Positions 17,233 through 26,463 of a DNA stretch of 64,000 bases are shown one piece after another. Within the stretch, counting starts at the first letter, position 1, and the number at the start of each line of letters is the position of its first letter. The stretch comes from Pinibacter sp031553495 (lineage in GTDB: Bacteria; Bacteroidota; Bacteroidia; Chitinophagales; Chitinophagaceae), in the NCBI GenBank assembly GCA_031553495.1, contig JAVBLN010000009.1, positions 62,001 through 126,000 on the forward strand. Reading direction: 5' to 3'. Under the pieces are notes generated by a model. That model saw nothing but the letters and a program-made list of their open reading frames with translations. It searched no databases and was not told the origin of the DNA. Both the position numbers and the translations under genes were made by a program.

Positions 17233-17469
17233 TTATGCGGTGTAGTTCTTCGATTCGTCTGATACGTCCTTAACAAATTGTTTACCAGTTTTTGTTACTT
17301 GATCTTTTAGGTCGTTATACTTATTTTTCAGGTTTTCGCCGGCTTTATCGGCAGCAGATTTAATGTCGGCAATTACTTGCTGCCCTTTTTCACTTTGTGC
17401 AAACATGGCTAATGCTACCCCGGCAGCTGCTCCTAGAATTACTCCTGCGAAAAATTTTGAATTGCTCAT
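17233..17469 (-). CDS. YtxH domain-containing small membrane protein
   Basis: A 78-residue protein: a short hydrophobic segment with a Gly/Ala pattern (KFFAGVILGAAAGVALAMF) followed by an amphipathic helical stretch (IADIKSAADKAGENLKNKYNDL) typical of YtxH and YqjD-like general-stress membrane proteins. It is the first gene of a three-gene operon with a holin-like protein and a small helical protein. Confidence 0.82.
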   Translation of the reverse strand: MSNSKFFAGVILGAAAGVALAMFAQSEKGQQVIADIKSAADKAGENLKNKYNDLKDQVTKTGKQFVKDVSDESKNYTA

Positions 17470-17671
17470 AAAAAAAGTTTTATTAAAGTTACTAAAGTTA
17501 TTGATTACAAATAAGTACTAAAAAAGTTAAACAATGTAATTGGTTGCAAAATGTTACATATGAAAAATCAAATTTCATTCCCTGCATATTACAGATACCC
17601 TTCAACCGGTTTAATCATTATTTTTAAGCTGAACATTTTATCTTGCAGCCTTATAATGCTATACTTGGAAT

Positions 17672-18832
17672 ATGCAATTAATTGAAGTAACTAATCCAAC
17701 TACCTCTCGTGAATTTATTGAGGCAAATGTGATTGTTAATAAAAACACCCCAAATTATATTCGTCCGCTTGACCAGGATATAAATGGTGTATTTGATAAA
17801 AAGAAGAACAAGACTTTTCGTCACGGTGAGTGTATCCGTTGGGTATTAAAAAATAAAAATGGGGAATTAATTGGTCGTATTGCTGCTTTCATAAACAAAA
17901 GATATACGAACAAAGGCGATAGTATGCCTGTGGGTGGTATCGGTTTCTTTGATTGTATAAATGACCAGGATGCCGCAGATATGTTGTTTGATGTATCTAA
18001 ACACTGGCTTTTGCAAAGAGGGATTGAAGCTATGGACGGGCCGGTCAATTTTGGAGAACGGGATGCCTGGTGGGGTGTGGTGGTACACGGCTTCCAGGAA
18101 CCGCTTTATAAAATGAATTTCAATGCGCCTTATTATAAAGACCTGTTTGAGAATTATGGTTTCAAACCTTTCTTCAACCAGGTATGCTTTGGAATGAAGG
18201 TGCGTGCGCCGCTTTCAGATAAATTGATAGGACGGCATGCTGCTATTGCAAAAAATCCCGCATTCTCGTGCCGGCATTTAGTAAAATCGCAGTTGGAAAA
18301 ATATGCCGAAGATTTTTGTGTGGTGTACAATAAAGCATGGGCAGGCCATGAAGGAAACAAGCAAATGAGTAAAGAACATGGTATAAAAATGTTCAGGAAC
18401 ATGAAAATGGTGATGGATGAAAAAGTTGTTTGGTTTGCTTATTACAAAGAGGAGCCTATCGCTATTTTCATAAATCTGCCGGACCTAAATCAATGGTTTA
18501 AATATCTTAATGGCAATCTCAACTGGTGGGGAAAATTAAAATTTCTCTGGCTAAAAAGAACTACAGAAAACAAACGGATGGTAGGCGTAGTATTTGGTGT
18601 TGTTCCTGAATGGCAGGGCAATGGAATTGACAGTTATATTATTGAAGAATCTGCCCGTGTTTTCAGAAGCGAATTAAACTACATAGATCATGAGATGCAA
18701 TGGATAGGCGATTTTAATCCCAAAATGATCTCGGTAGCAGAAGGACTAACGTCTACCCGCAGCCGCATTCTCACCACCTATCGTTATTTATTCGATCAAA
18801 CAAAAGAGTTTAAAAGACACCCGGTGGTGTAA
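17672..18832 (+). CDS. GNAT-fold protein, probable acyltransferase of unknown substrate
   Basis: A 386-residue soluble protein. It begins with a FEEM-like N-terminal segment (about residues 1-100, with WVLKNKNGELIGRIAAFIN), and has a second acetyltransferase-like half in which GVVFGVVPEWQGNGIDSYIIEES resembles the acetyl-CoA binding motif A of GNAT enzymes. The conserved block DGPVNFGERDAWWGVV between them is typical of this Bacteroidota family. The fold assignment is from motif reading. The substrate is unknown. Confidence 0.7.
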   Translation: MQLIEVTNPTTSREFIEANVIVNKNTPNYIRPLDQDINGVFDKKKNKTFRHGECIRWVLKNKNGELIGRIAAFINKRYTNKGDSMPVGGIGFFDCINDQDAADMLFDVSKHWLLQRGIEAMDGPVNFGERDAWWGVVVHGFQEPLYKMNFNAPYYKDLFENYGFKPFFNQVCFGMKVRAPLSDKLIGRHAAIAKNPAFSCRHLVKSQLEKYAEDFCVVYNKAWAGHEGNKQMSKEHGIKMFRNMKMVMDEKVVWFAYYKEEPIAIFINLPDLNQWFKYLNGNLNWWGKLKFLWLKRTTENKRMVGVVFGVVPEWQGNGIDSYIIEESARVFRSELNYIDHEMQWIGDFNPKMISVAEGLTSTRSRILTTYRYLFDQTKEFKRHPVV

Positions 18833-18942
18833 TGTGAAAATGAATTTGAGAATTTGAAAATGTGCTAATTTGAAAATGCTTAATGCGATGATTGTTTTTT
18901 TGCTTTGGGCATGAAAATAATATGTGGTTATTTTTTGGGGGA

Positions 18943-19009
18943 ACCGGCGGTAGTGCTACTATTAAGCATCGTTGTGTCACTCTCTTGTACGGTTGGAATG
19001 CTATTCAAC
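18943..19009 (+). repeat. Core repeat, type I (copy 9)
   Basis: A type I core with one change in the centre (TCTC for TCAC after GTGTCAC). It is preceded by TTTTTTGGGGGAACC and joined on the right to a heptamer array by CTATTCAACAAGTTATGAG. Confidence 0.92.
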
Positions 19010-19155
19010 AAGTTATGAGTTATGAGTTTTGAGTAATGTGTGCTTTTGTTTTGGCTTGCAATCAGTGTATAAAGCATTCTCCATTCTCAACTCTCCATTC
19101 TCAACTTATTTAAGCACATTCAACTTTCAATTTTCAACTATAAGCATTTTCACAT
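19010..19155. repeat. Three heptamer families joined by linkers
   Basis: The block reads GTTATGA/GTTTTGA units, then GTGCTTTTGTTTTGGCTTGC with the following ATAAAGC, then ATTCTCC/ATTCTCA units, then TTCAACT/TTCAATT units, up to the dnaX promoter. On one strand every family contains ACTNNNN. Confidence 0.75.
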
Positions 19156-19162
19156 TTTCCTT

Positions 19163-19170
19163 TATCTTCG
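19163..19170 (+). promoter_or_regulatory. dnaX -7 box, giving a leaderless or nearly leaderless mRNA
   Basis: TATCTTCG fits TAnnTTTG with one change and ends 5 bases before the ATG chosen for dnaX. It supports that start and excludes longer N-terminal extensions. Confidence 0.5.
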
Positions 19171-19175
19171 CTTTT

Positions 19176-20987
19176 ATGGATAAGTTCATTGTTTCTGCCA
19201 GAAAATACAGGCCTCAAAACTTCTCAACTGTTGTGGGCCAATCGCATATAACCACTACTCTTAAAAATGCTATAAAGAACAAGCAGTTGGCGCATGCATT
19301 CTTGTTTTGCGGACCGCGGGGTGTGGGTAAAACGACTTGTGCACGTATACTGGCAAAAACTATTAATTGTGAAAATCCTTCGCCGGATGGTGAAGCATGT
19401 AATGAATGTAATTCCTGCGTGACTTTCAATGAAGGCACATCATTAAATATTCATGAACTGGATGCGGCCAGCAACAACTCGGTGGATGATATTCGTGCGC
19501 TGGTAGAACAGGTGCGGTTTGCTCCGCAAGCCGGTAAGTACAAAGTGTATATTGTGGATGAGGTGCATATGCTGAGTGCAAGCGCTTTCAACGCGTTTCT
19601 TAAAACTTTGGAAGAGCCGCCTCCTTATGCCATTTTTATACTTGCCACTACGGAAAAACATAAGATACTTCCAACGATTTTGAGTAGATGCCAGATATTT
19701 GATTTCAAACGGATAACAACAAATGATACGGTTGATCACCTGGCGGAAATTTGCGAAAAAGAAAATATTAATGCTGATAAAGCGGCGTTGCAGGTGATAG
19801 CGCAAAAAAGCGAAGGCTGTATGCGCGATTCTTTAAGTATACTTGATAAAATTGTAAGCTTTACCAATGGCGAACTAACTTATCAAAATACGCTGGAACA
19901 CCTCAATATACTTGATGCGGATTATTATTTTAAATTAGTTGACTGCATGCTTGCCCAGGATCTTGCAGGCGCCATGCTTTTGTATGATGATATTAACCGT
20001 AAAGGATTTGAAGGTGACCTGGTGATAAATGGCTTTGCGGAATTTCTTCGCAACTTGCTTGTGTGTAAAGACGCGAAGGTGGCCGGGTTGCTGGAAGTTG
20101 TCGAAAATTTTAGAGAAAAATATACTGCTACCGCGCAGAAGGTTTCTATTTCGTACATTATAAGCGCCCTGAACGCGTTGAATGAAGCGGAAATAAATTA
20201 CAGAAGTGCACGTAATAAACGGCTTCATGTAGAGCTGCTGTTGATAAAACTTTGTTATCTGCAACAGGCTTTAGAAATTGCGGTGTCTGGTTCTGATGGG
20301 CTGGTTAAAAAAAAAATAGCTGAAACGGCTAAGCCAATTGCTTTCCGAAATATCAACATTGTTGAGCTGAAAGAAACTAAGACAACAGCGACATCTTCCC
20401 CTAGCAAAAATATATTGCCACAACCGGAAGCAAAACTGATTGTGGAACAGCAGCCTGAGGCAGAGGGGGAAATGCCTGTATATTCCATTCCTCCCAAAAC
20501 AGCTAAAAAAGAAACTGCTGCAAAGCAGGAAAATGGTAACAAGCTGGGGTCGCTGGCCAGCCTGAGAAAGAAATTTGCCAATAATGGCGGTTCTGGCCAA
20601 ATGGAGCAGGCTATACCTCTGTCAGCATCTGCATTGCAGGAAGCCTGGAAAGAATTTTCAATAACACTTCGCGAAGCTAAAAATCCTGCGGCGCAAAGCT
20701 TCGATCTCGCTATACTACGAATAAAAAATGAGCATGTTTTTGAAATAGTTACGCCCAATAATCTGCAACAAAAATTTATAGAAGGTGAAAGAATTATGCT
20801 CTCGGAATTTCTGCAACAAAAATTCCACAATCGCAAACTTACTTATAATGTAGTAGTAGAGGTTAATGAAAGCCTGGTGCAAATAATTGATGCGCCATTA
20901 AGTACAAAGGAACAATATCAAAAAATAATTGAAGAGTATCCTTTGGTAAAAGAATTGAAAGACAGGCTTCGCCTTGAGCTGCAATAA
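19176..20987 (+). CDS. dnaX: DNA polymerase III gamma/tau subunit
   Basis: A 603-residue clamp-loader ATPase of the replisome. The P-loop GPRGVGKTT, the zinc-binding cysteines around CNECNSC, the Walker B VDEVHMLS, the sensor 1 region FILATTEKHKILPTILSRC and the collar domain up to about residue 370 are intact. The C-terminal part is less conserved and Lys/Pro/Glu-rich before a terminal domain, giving a tau-like length. The start at 19176 (MDKFIVSARKYRPQNF) is the normal family start. An in-frame ATG at 19029 would add residues encoded by intergenic repeats. No obvious frameshift signal for a short gamma form was identified. Confidence 0.95.
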   Translation: MDKFIVSARKYRPQNFSTVVGQSHITTTLKNAIKNKQLAHAFLFCGPRGVGKTTCARILAKTINCENPSPDGEACNECNSCVTFNEGTSLNIHELDAASNNSVDDIRALVEQVRFAPQAGKYKVYIVDEVHMLSASAFNAFLKTLEEPPPYAIFILATTEKHKILPTILSRCQIFDFKRITTNDTVDHLAEICEKENINADKAALQVIAQKSEGCMRDSLSILDKIVSFTNGELTYQNTLEHLNILDADYYFKLVDCMLAQDLAGAMLLYDDINRKGFEGDLVINGFAEFLRNLLVCKDAKVAGLLEVVENFREKYTATAQKVSISYIISALNALNEAEINYRSARNKRLHVELLLIKLCYLQQALEIAVSGSDGLVKKKIAETAKPIAFRNINIVELKETKTTATSSPSKNILPQPEAKLIVEQQPEAEGEMPVYSIPPKTAKKETAAKQENGNKLGSLASLRKKFANNGGSGQMEQAIPLSASALQEAWKEFSITLREAKNPAAQSFDLAILRIKNEHVFEIVTPNNLQQKFIEGERIMLSEFLQQKFHNRKLTYNVVVEVNESLVQIIDAPLSTKEQYQKIIEEYPLVKELKDRLRLELQ

Positions 20988-21140
20988 TACAGTCAGCAAT
21001 GTGTTGGTTGGTCTCAGGTTACAGGTGTAATAATACAAGCAAACCTTCAGAGATTATGCACCATGTTTCACTTGAGACAACCGGGCGAGAAATCTCATTG
21101 CATTATTGTACTGACAAATTATTATACAGCATACTGGTAT

Positions 21141-21193
21141 GTTGCTAAAAGCAACAGTATAGGACTGCAAGGCTGCAAGCCTTGCAGAGCGTG
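21141..21193 (+). repeat. Double-hairpin module, copy A
   Basis: GTTGC-TAAAA-GCAAC is followed by a second hairpin made of CTGCAAGGCT and AGCCTTGCAG. A near-identical copy is at 48414-48466, and the first hairpin alone is at 41793-41807. Confidence 0.8.
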
Positions 21194-21290
21194 AGGGTTA
21201 TGAGTTTTGAGTAATGAGTGCTTTTGTTTTTGCTTGCAATCAGTGTTTAAAGCATTCTACTGCCAACCGCCTACTGCCCACTGCCAGCTC

Positions 21291-21400
21291 GCCCAATAGA
21301 ATTCCTACCGTACAAGTGAGTGACACAACGATGCTCAATAGTAGCAATATTGTTGGTCCCCAAAAAAACATTGCACATTTTTATACCGTGCGAAGTATAA
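21291..21400 (-). repeat. Core repeat, type I, with right outer end (copy 10)
   Basis: A type I core at 21291-21357. On its right it keeps the outer end of the full-length element (AACATTGCACATTTTTATAC, then GTGCGAAGTATAAT). Its left outer end is replaced by a CTGCCAA heptamer array joined through CTCGCCCAATAG. Confidence 0.88.
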
Positions 21401-21549
21401 TTATACAACATAATGTTTTATGATTTACTCAATAACTTCTCCGGCTTAACAATAACCGGTAGTAGTGTGTTGTAGGGTTAACTGGTAGTTAATCAGGTTT
21501 TGTGTTTTTTTTTCATGCACAACTTTGCACATTAAGACCGATTATTTTT

Positions 21550-24500
21550 ATGACACCTTCTACCCCGCAGGTTTTTCAAACGGATTCAGCTACCAGGTGG
21601 CAACGCTTTAAATGGACAAGCCGCATCATTTTATTTCTTGTTCTTTTAGCTATGGTAGTAATTACCATTACCATGATGCGTGATTATAAACCTGATATTC
21701 CACAGCTTAAGGAAAAAAATGAAGCATATAAAAAAATACTTCAAACCAATCAACCGTTCTTTCGTGATAATAAGATCAATAAACAATATGCGGGTTTTAG
21801 AAAATTTATAGATGCCAAAATGGTGAAGGATCCTCAGTTGGGGTGTTTTACCAAAAGCTTTTATAGCAAGCCAACCGTTACTTACAACTGGTTGAACCCC
21901 TTTAAACTTGAAAGTACCAGGCCCTTTTCTTCTTTCGATTGTGGTATTCGCGCAGCATTCTATGTGTCCTGGGATCCTCAATCATTTTTCTCATTACAAA
22001 GAAATATTTCAAAACTTAATCTTGTAATTCCTGAGTGGATGTTTATAGATGGTTCTGCAGATACGCTTTATACAACCATTGACGATAGAGCTTACCAGCT
22101 AATGAAGGAATCGCAGGTTAAGATTCTCCCTATTTTATCAAACAACTATAAACAAAATTTTGATGGCGCGGCTGTGCATCGCATTATAACTAACCCGGCT
22201 AAAAAAGAAAGGCTCATTCAGGATATTTTAAAAGTACTTGCCAAGGGTGATTTTGCAGGCATTAATGTTGACTTTGAAGATCTTGAAGAAAAAACAGACG
22301 AACCGCTTATAGCATTTCAGAAAGAATTGTATGAACGCCTGCACAGCAGAGGTTATATGGTTACGCAGGATGTAATGCCTTTCAACCAGGATTATAGCTA
22401 TTCGCAATTATCGAAGTATAATGATTACATTTTCCTGATGGCGTATGACGAGCATTATTCTACATCCACTCCCGGACCAATCAGTTCCCAAAAATGGATA
22501 GAAGCCGCTGTGGATGAAGCGGCGAAAAACCTTCCTTCGGAAAAAATAATATTGTGTATGGCCGGTTATGCTTATGACTGGCCAAAAGGTGACGAAGCGG
22601 CCAATATTACTTACCAGGAAGCGCTGACAACTGCAAGGGAGAGTGATGGAAAAATTGAATTTAATAATGACACTTACAATCTACATTATAGCTACTTTGA
22701 TGAAAGCGAGCAGCAGCACGATGTATATTTTACAGATGCCGCTACTAATTTCAATACGCTGCGTTTTGCTTCGGAGTATGGCCTTAGCGGGGTGGCTTTG
22801 TGGCGTCTTGGCGCTGAAGACAGCAGGCTGTGGGATTTTTATGATAAAGACATGAGCGTGGCAGCGCTGCGTACTTTCGACTTTAAAGACATCGATAAAG
22901 TAGAATCTAGTAACGATGTGGATTATATTGGTGAAGGAGAAATACTTGACGTAATAGCTACTCCTACCAATGGGCAAATAAATGTGGAAGTTGATTCAAT
23001 GCAAATGCTTCTATCAGAAGAAAAATACCTTAGCCTGCCCTCCATGTTTGTTGTGAAAAAATATGGCGTGTTGCCTCCAAAGAAAGTTATACTCACTTTT
23101 GATGATGGCCCCGATCCGGTATATACACCGAAAATTCTGGATATACTAAAAGAAGAAAATGTGCCCGCCGCATTTTTTGTTTTGGGCATCAATGCGGAAA
23201 GCAATATCCCGCTTATAAAACGTATGTATAATGAAGGCCATGAAATTGGTAATCACACATTTTCGCATCCCAATATCGCGGAAATAAGCTCAAAGCGCAC
23301 CAGCATTGAGTTAGAATCCACACGGCTTTTGATAGAAGCTATTACGGGACAGTCAACTATTTTATTCAGAGCCCCTTACAATGCCGATTCAGAGCCTGAA
23401 AAATATGACGAATTGCTTCCTGTGGCGCTTGCACGTCAGAAGAATTATTTGGATGTAGGAGAATCCGTTGATCCGGAAGATTGGGAAGTTGGTGTTACTG
23501 CAGATACTATTTTCCAAAGAGTGGTAAACCGAAAAAAAGAACTGGAAGCAAATGACAGAAGCGACGGTATTATTTTATTGCACGATGCCGGCGGTTCCAG
23601 TCGTGAACAAACAGTGAAAGCGCTTCCCCGTATTATCAAATATTTTAAAGACAACGGCTATTCATTTATAACACTTTCAGAACTGCTTCACAAAAACAAA
23701 AATGAATTGATGCCGCCTGTTCCAAAGGGAAGCGGGTATTCATTAATGAAATTCAATTATTACACAGCGGTAACCGGTTATTGGGGCGGACTCATTTTAT
23801 CTTCACTTTTCATATTATTCATAGTATTGTCGCTTTCACGCATTTTGTTGATGGGGTTATTAGCCTGGCGGCAAAATATAAAGGACAAACAACTGGCGGT
23901 TGCTCCTGTAATTCAGAATTTTCCATTGGTATCTGTAATTGTGCCTGCGTATAATGAAGAAGTAAATGCAATAAGTTCTCTTAATAATTTATTGAAAACA
24001 GATTATCCGAATTTTGAAATTCTATTTGTTGATGATGGCAGTAAAGACGGCACTTACGAAAAAGTAAAACTATATTTTGAAAACCATCCCAAAGTAAAAG
24101 TATTTACCAAACCCAATGGTGGCAAGGCTTCCGCGTTAAATTACGGCATCAGGCAATCTGCAGCGGAATATGTTGTATGCATAGATGCCGACACCAAATT
24201 AAAGCCTGACGCCATCTCAATGCTTATGCATCATTTTCTCACCACCTTGCCGGGCGCAGCCCAGGTGGGCGCCGTGGCCGGAAATGTGAAAGTGGGCAAT
24301 GAAGTAAATATCTTAACCAAGTGGCAATCTATAGAGTATATCACCAGTCAAAACTTTGACCGGAAAGCATTTAGCGGTTTAAATGCCATTACTGTGGTGC
24401 CGGGCGCTATTGGCGCGTTTCGTAAAAAGGCAATTGAAGATGCTGGCGGCTTAACCACCGATACGCTTGCCGAAGATTGCGATCTTACTATTCGCATTTT

Positions 24501-25011
24501 GCGCAGCGGCTATACTGTAAAAAACGAAAACAATGCTATCGCCATGACAGAAGCTCCCGAAACACTGAAGATGTTCTTAAAACAGCGTTTTCGCTGGAGC
24601 TTTGGAATAATGCAAACCTTCTGGAAAAACCGTGACGCATTATTCAACTGGAATTACAGATGGCTTGGCTGGCTTGCATTACCCAATATGCTGGTTTTTC
24701 AATTCATTATTCCCGCAATTGCGCCATTGGCGGATGTTTTCATGTTTGCTGGAATTTTAATGGGCAATGCGGAAAGAGTAATCTTTTACTATTTTCTGTT
24801 TATGTTGGTAGATGGCGCGGTTTCTGTATTGGCATTTTCTTTTGAAAAAGAGAAATACGGCAAACTGATCTGGTTATTTCCACAGCGTCTCATCTACCGC
24901 TGGTTAATGTATTACATACTGTTTAAATCATTCAGGAAAGCCATCAAAGGAGAGTTACAACATTGGGGTGTATTAAAACGCACAGGAAATGTAAATGCAT
25001 TAGAGTTATGA
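21550..25011 (+). CDS. GH18 - polysaccharide deacetylase - GT2 membrane fusion protein
   Basis: An 1153-residue protein with three enzymatic modules. A transmembrane anchor (about 22-42) is followed by a GH18-like domain (about 130-440; GINVDFEDLEE with Glu243 as the expected acid). Next is a NodB-type polysaccharide deacetylase (about 510-720; TFDDGPDP with Asp518/Asp519, NHTFSHP, FRAPYN). Then come a membrane segment and a GT2 processive glycosyltransferase (about 790-1100; VPAYNEE, VDDGSKDGT, DADTK, EDCDLT, QRFRW) with C-terminal helices. The extracytoplasmic hydrolase and deacetylase plus the cytoplasmic transferase suggest synthesis and trimming of a poly-N-acetylglucosamine-like polymer, comparable to PgaB plus PgaC in one chain. 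The product is an inference. The start at 21550 follows a CAACTTTGC box; a longer start at 21502 is less likely. Confidence 0.9.
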   Translation: MTPSTPQVFQTDSATRWQRFKWTSRIILFLVLLAMVVITITMMRDYKPDIPQLKEKNEAYKKILQTNQPFFRDNKINKQYAGFRKFIDAKMVKDPQLGCFTKSFYSKPTVTYNWLNPFKLESTRPFSSFDCGIRAAFYVSWDPQSFFSLQRNISKLNLVIPEWMFIDGSADTLYTTIDDRAYQLMKESQVKILPILSNNYKQNFDGAAVHRIITNPAKKERLIQDILKVLAKGDFAGINVDFEDLEEKTDEPLIAFQKELYERLHSRGYMVTQDVMPFNQDYSYSQLSKYNDYIFLMAYDEHYSTSTPGPISSQKWIEAAVDEAAKNLPSEKIILCMAGYAYDWPKGDEAANITYQEALTTARESDGKIEFNNDTYNLHYSYFDESEQQHDVYFTDAATNFNTLRFASEYGLSGVALWRLGAEDSRLWDFYDKDMSVAALRTFDFKDIDKVESSNDVDYIGEGEILDVIATPTNGQINVEVDSMQMLLSEEKYLSLPSMFVVKKYGVLPPKKVILTFDDGPDPVYTPKILDILKEENVPAAFFVLGINAESNIPLIKRMYNEGHEIGNHTFSHPNIAEISSKRTSIELESTRLLIEAITGQSTILFRAPYNADSEPEKYDELLPVALARQKNYLDVGESVDPEDWEVGVTADTIFQRVVNRKKELEANDRSDGIILLHDAGGSSREQTVKALPRIIKYFKDNGYSFITLSELLHKNKNELMPPVPKGSGYSLMKFNYYTAVTGYWGGLILSSLFILFIVLSLSRILLMGLLAWRQNIKDKQLAVAPVIQNFPLVSVIVPAYNEEVNAISSLNNLLKTDYPNFEILFVDDGSKDGTYEKVKLYFENHPKVKVFTKPNGGKASALNYGIRQSAAEYVVCIDADTKLKPDAISMLMHHFLTTLPGAAQVGAVAGNVKVGNEVNILTKWQSIEYITSQNFDRKAFSGLNAITVVPGAIGAFRKKAIEDAGGLTTDTLAEDCDLTIRILRSGYTVKNENNAIAMTEAPETLKMFLKQRFRWSFGIMQTFWKNRDALFNWNYRWLGWLALPNMLVFQFIIPAIAPLADVFMFAGILMGNAERVIFYYFLFMLVDGAVSVLAFSFEKEKYGKLIWLFPQRLIYRWLMYYILFKSFRKAIKGELQHWGVLKRTGNVNALEL

Positions 25012-25295
25012 GTTGTGAGTTATAAGTTTTGAGTTGTGTGTTATGGATTCTGACTTCTGACATCTGATCTCTGATTTCTGATTTCTTTTTTTGGACCAGC
25101 GATAGTGCTACTATTAAGCATCGTTGTGTCACTCACTTGTACGGTAGTAATGCTATTCAACAAGTTATGAGTTTTGAGTAATGAGTTCTGAGTGCTTTTG
25201 TTTTGGCTTGCAATATATGCTTAAAGCACTTTCAACTTTCAACTTTCAATTTTCAACTAAACAGCATTCTCAACTCTCAACTCTCCATTCTCCAT
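25012..25295. repeat. Composite heptamer block around a core repeat
   Basis: Heptamers GTTATAA/GTTTTGA and TTCTGAC/TCTGATT precede the core at 25095. After it come GTTATGA/GTTTTGA units, the GTGCTTTTGTTTTGGCTTGC linker, TTCAACT units and ACTCTCA units. The whole convergent gap between the fusion gene and the oxidoreductase gene consists of these modules. Confidence 0.75.
25095..25161 (+). repeat. Core repeat, type I (copy 11)
   Basis: A near-consensus type I core, with the CTATTCAACAAGTTATGAG junction on the right and TTTTTTTGGACC on the left. Confidence 0.92.
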
Positions 25296-26267
25296 TCAAT
25301 AAACTACTCCCATTTGATGTAGTAGTATATCCATTGTTTTGCTTATAGATGAGGTAAGCTCCAGGGGCATTAATGGCGATGTTTTATACCCATTATTCAG
25401 GCACTCTACTACATGTGCTATTTCGTGTTCGAAGCCATTGCTTTTGTGTGGAAATTGGAATGATTGTTTATCGCCGTCGTTCAGCATTAGCAACACGTTT
25501 GTGGCTTTATGCCAGGGCGTTTGTAAAATAATTTTTCCTTTGGTGCCAATTATTTCAGCGTTCTTTTCAGAGTTCATGGTAATAGCGGAAAAAATGGAGG
25601 CCGATTTTCCGTTGTTGTATTTTAATAACGCATTGCAATATTCATCAGCGCCTGTGGTTGCTAATTGCGAAGCGCAATGAATAGTTGCCGGTTCTCCTAA
25701 AATTAAGGTGGCCAGGAAAAGTGAATATACACCCACATCCAGGAGCGAACCGCCGCCCAGCTTTAAATTATACAACCTGTTGTTGTAATCGAATGGTGCA
25801 TAAAAGCCAAAATCCGCATGTACATATTGTACCGGCCCTATCACATCCTGCGCAATCAATTCCGTTGTTTTAATGATGGATGGCATAAACCTCGTCCACA
25901 TACCTTCCATAAGAAAAACATTGTTTTCACGTGCGGCGTTCATCATTTTCACTACTTCCGCATAGCTTAATGCCATTGGTTTTTCGCATACAACGGCTTT
26001 TTTATTTTGCAGGCAAAGTATGGCCTGCTCACAATGAAATGCGTGTGGTGTTGCAATGTATATGACATCCACATTTGGATCGGCAACCAGCTTTTCATAA
26101 TCATTATACACTACTTGCGCTGTATGGCGTGTGGCAAATGATAATCCCTTGTCTTTATCTTTTGAAGCAACGGCGTACAAGCGTGTGCCATCTGTAACAG
26201 CCATAGCAGTGGCGAATTTTTCGGCTATTTTGCCTGCGCCAAGTATTCCCCAGTTTATTATATTCAT
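25296..26267 (-). CDS. Gfo/Idh/MocA family NAD(P)-dependent oxidoreductase
   Basis: A 323-residue oxidoreductase acting on sugars, inositols or related compounds. The Rossmann start NIINWGILGAGKIAEKFA is followed by the family motif VVCEKPMAL (about residues 90-100) and a C-terminal alpha/beta domain beginning near GPVQYVHADFGF. The GGGSLLDVGVY segment includes the usual Asp before the catalytic region. No linked genes point to a substrate. Confidence 0.88.
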   Translation of the reverse strand: MNIINWGILGAGKIAEKFATAMAVTDGTRLYAVASKDKDKGLSFATRHTAQVVYNDYEKLVADPNVDVIYIATPHAFHCEQAILCLQNKKAVVCEKPMALSYAEVVKMMNAARENNVFLMEGMWTRFMPSIIKTTELIAQDVIGPVQYVHADFGFYAPFDYNNRLYNLKLGGGSLLDVGVYSLFLATLILGEPATIHCASQLATTGADEYCNALLKYNNGKSASIFSAITMNSEKNAEIIGTKGKIILQTPWHKATNVLLMLNDGDKQSFQFPHKSNGFEHEIAHVVECLNNGYKTSPLMPLELTSSISKTMDILLHQMGVVY

Positions 26268-26344
26268 TATTTATAAAGTATTGAAAGATGAGGTGGAGTT
26301 AGAAATTAGAGTCGGCCTCCTCACTAACAACCAGCAACCAATTC

Positions 26345-26411
26345 GCCCAATAGCATTACTACCGTACAAGTGAGTGACACAACGATGCTTAATAGTAGCA
26401 CTACCGCCGGT
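26345..26411 (-). repeat. Core repeat, type I (copy 12)
   Basis: A consensus type I core, followed by CCCCCAAAAAAACGATGCAT, a partial right outer end. The left junction is ATTCGCCCAATAGC. Confidence 0.92.
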
Positions 26412-26463
26412 CCCCCAAAAAAACGATGCATAATATTATCCTGCCTGTTGTAAATATGTTTCT

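Larger units (their letters stand above)
18833..19175. other. Gap of 343 bases before dnaX, composite repeat block
   Basis: In order: an array of AATTTGA-like units with an 8-bp period (18841-18876), a type I core, a GTTATGA/GTTTTGA heptamer array, the fixed linker GTGCTTTTGTTTTGGCTTGC, an ATTCTCC/ATTCTCA array, a TTCAACT array, and the dnaX promoter. No gene. Confidence 0.75.
20988..21549. other. Gap of 562 bases between dnaX and the GH18-GT2 fusion gene
   Basis: No gene. It holds a hairpin module (21141-21193), heptamer arrays with the GTGCTTTTG linker (21196-21290), a type I core with its right outer end, and the promoter of the next gene (CAACTTTGC box near 21520). An open frame at 21214-21423 is formed only by repeats. 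Confidence 0.7.

Noticed and set aside
19010..19155. Heptamer arrays as a CRISPR array
   Set aside because: Units are 7 bases with no spacers, and no cas genes are present.
21214..21423. A 69-residue open frame between dnaX and the GH18-GT2 gene
   Set aside because: It consists of linker, heptamers and core repeat only.
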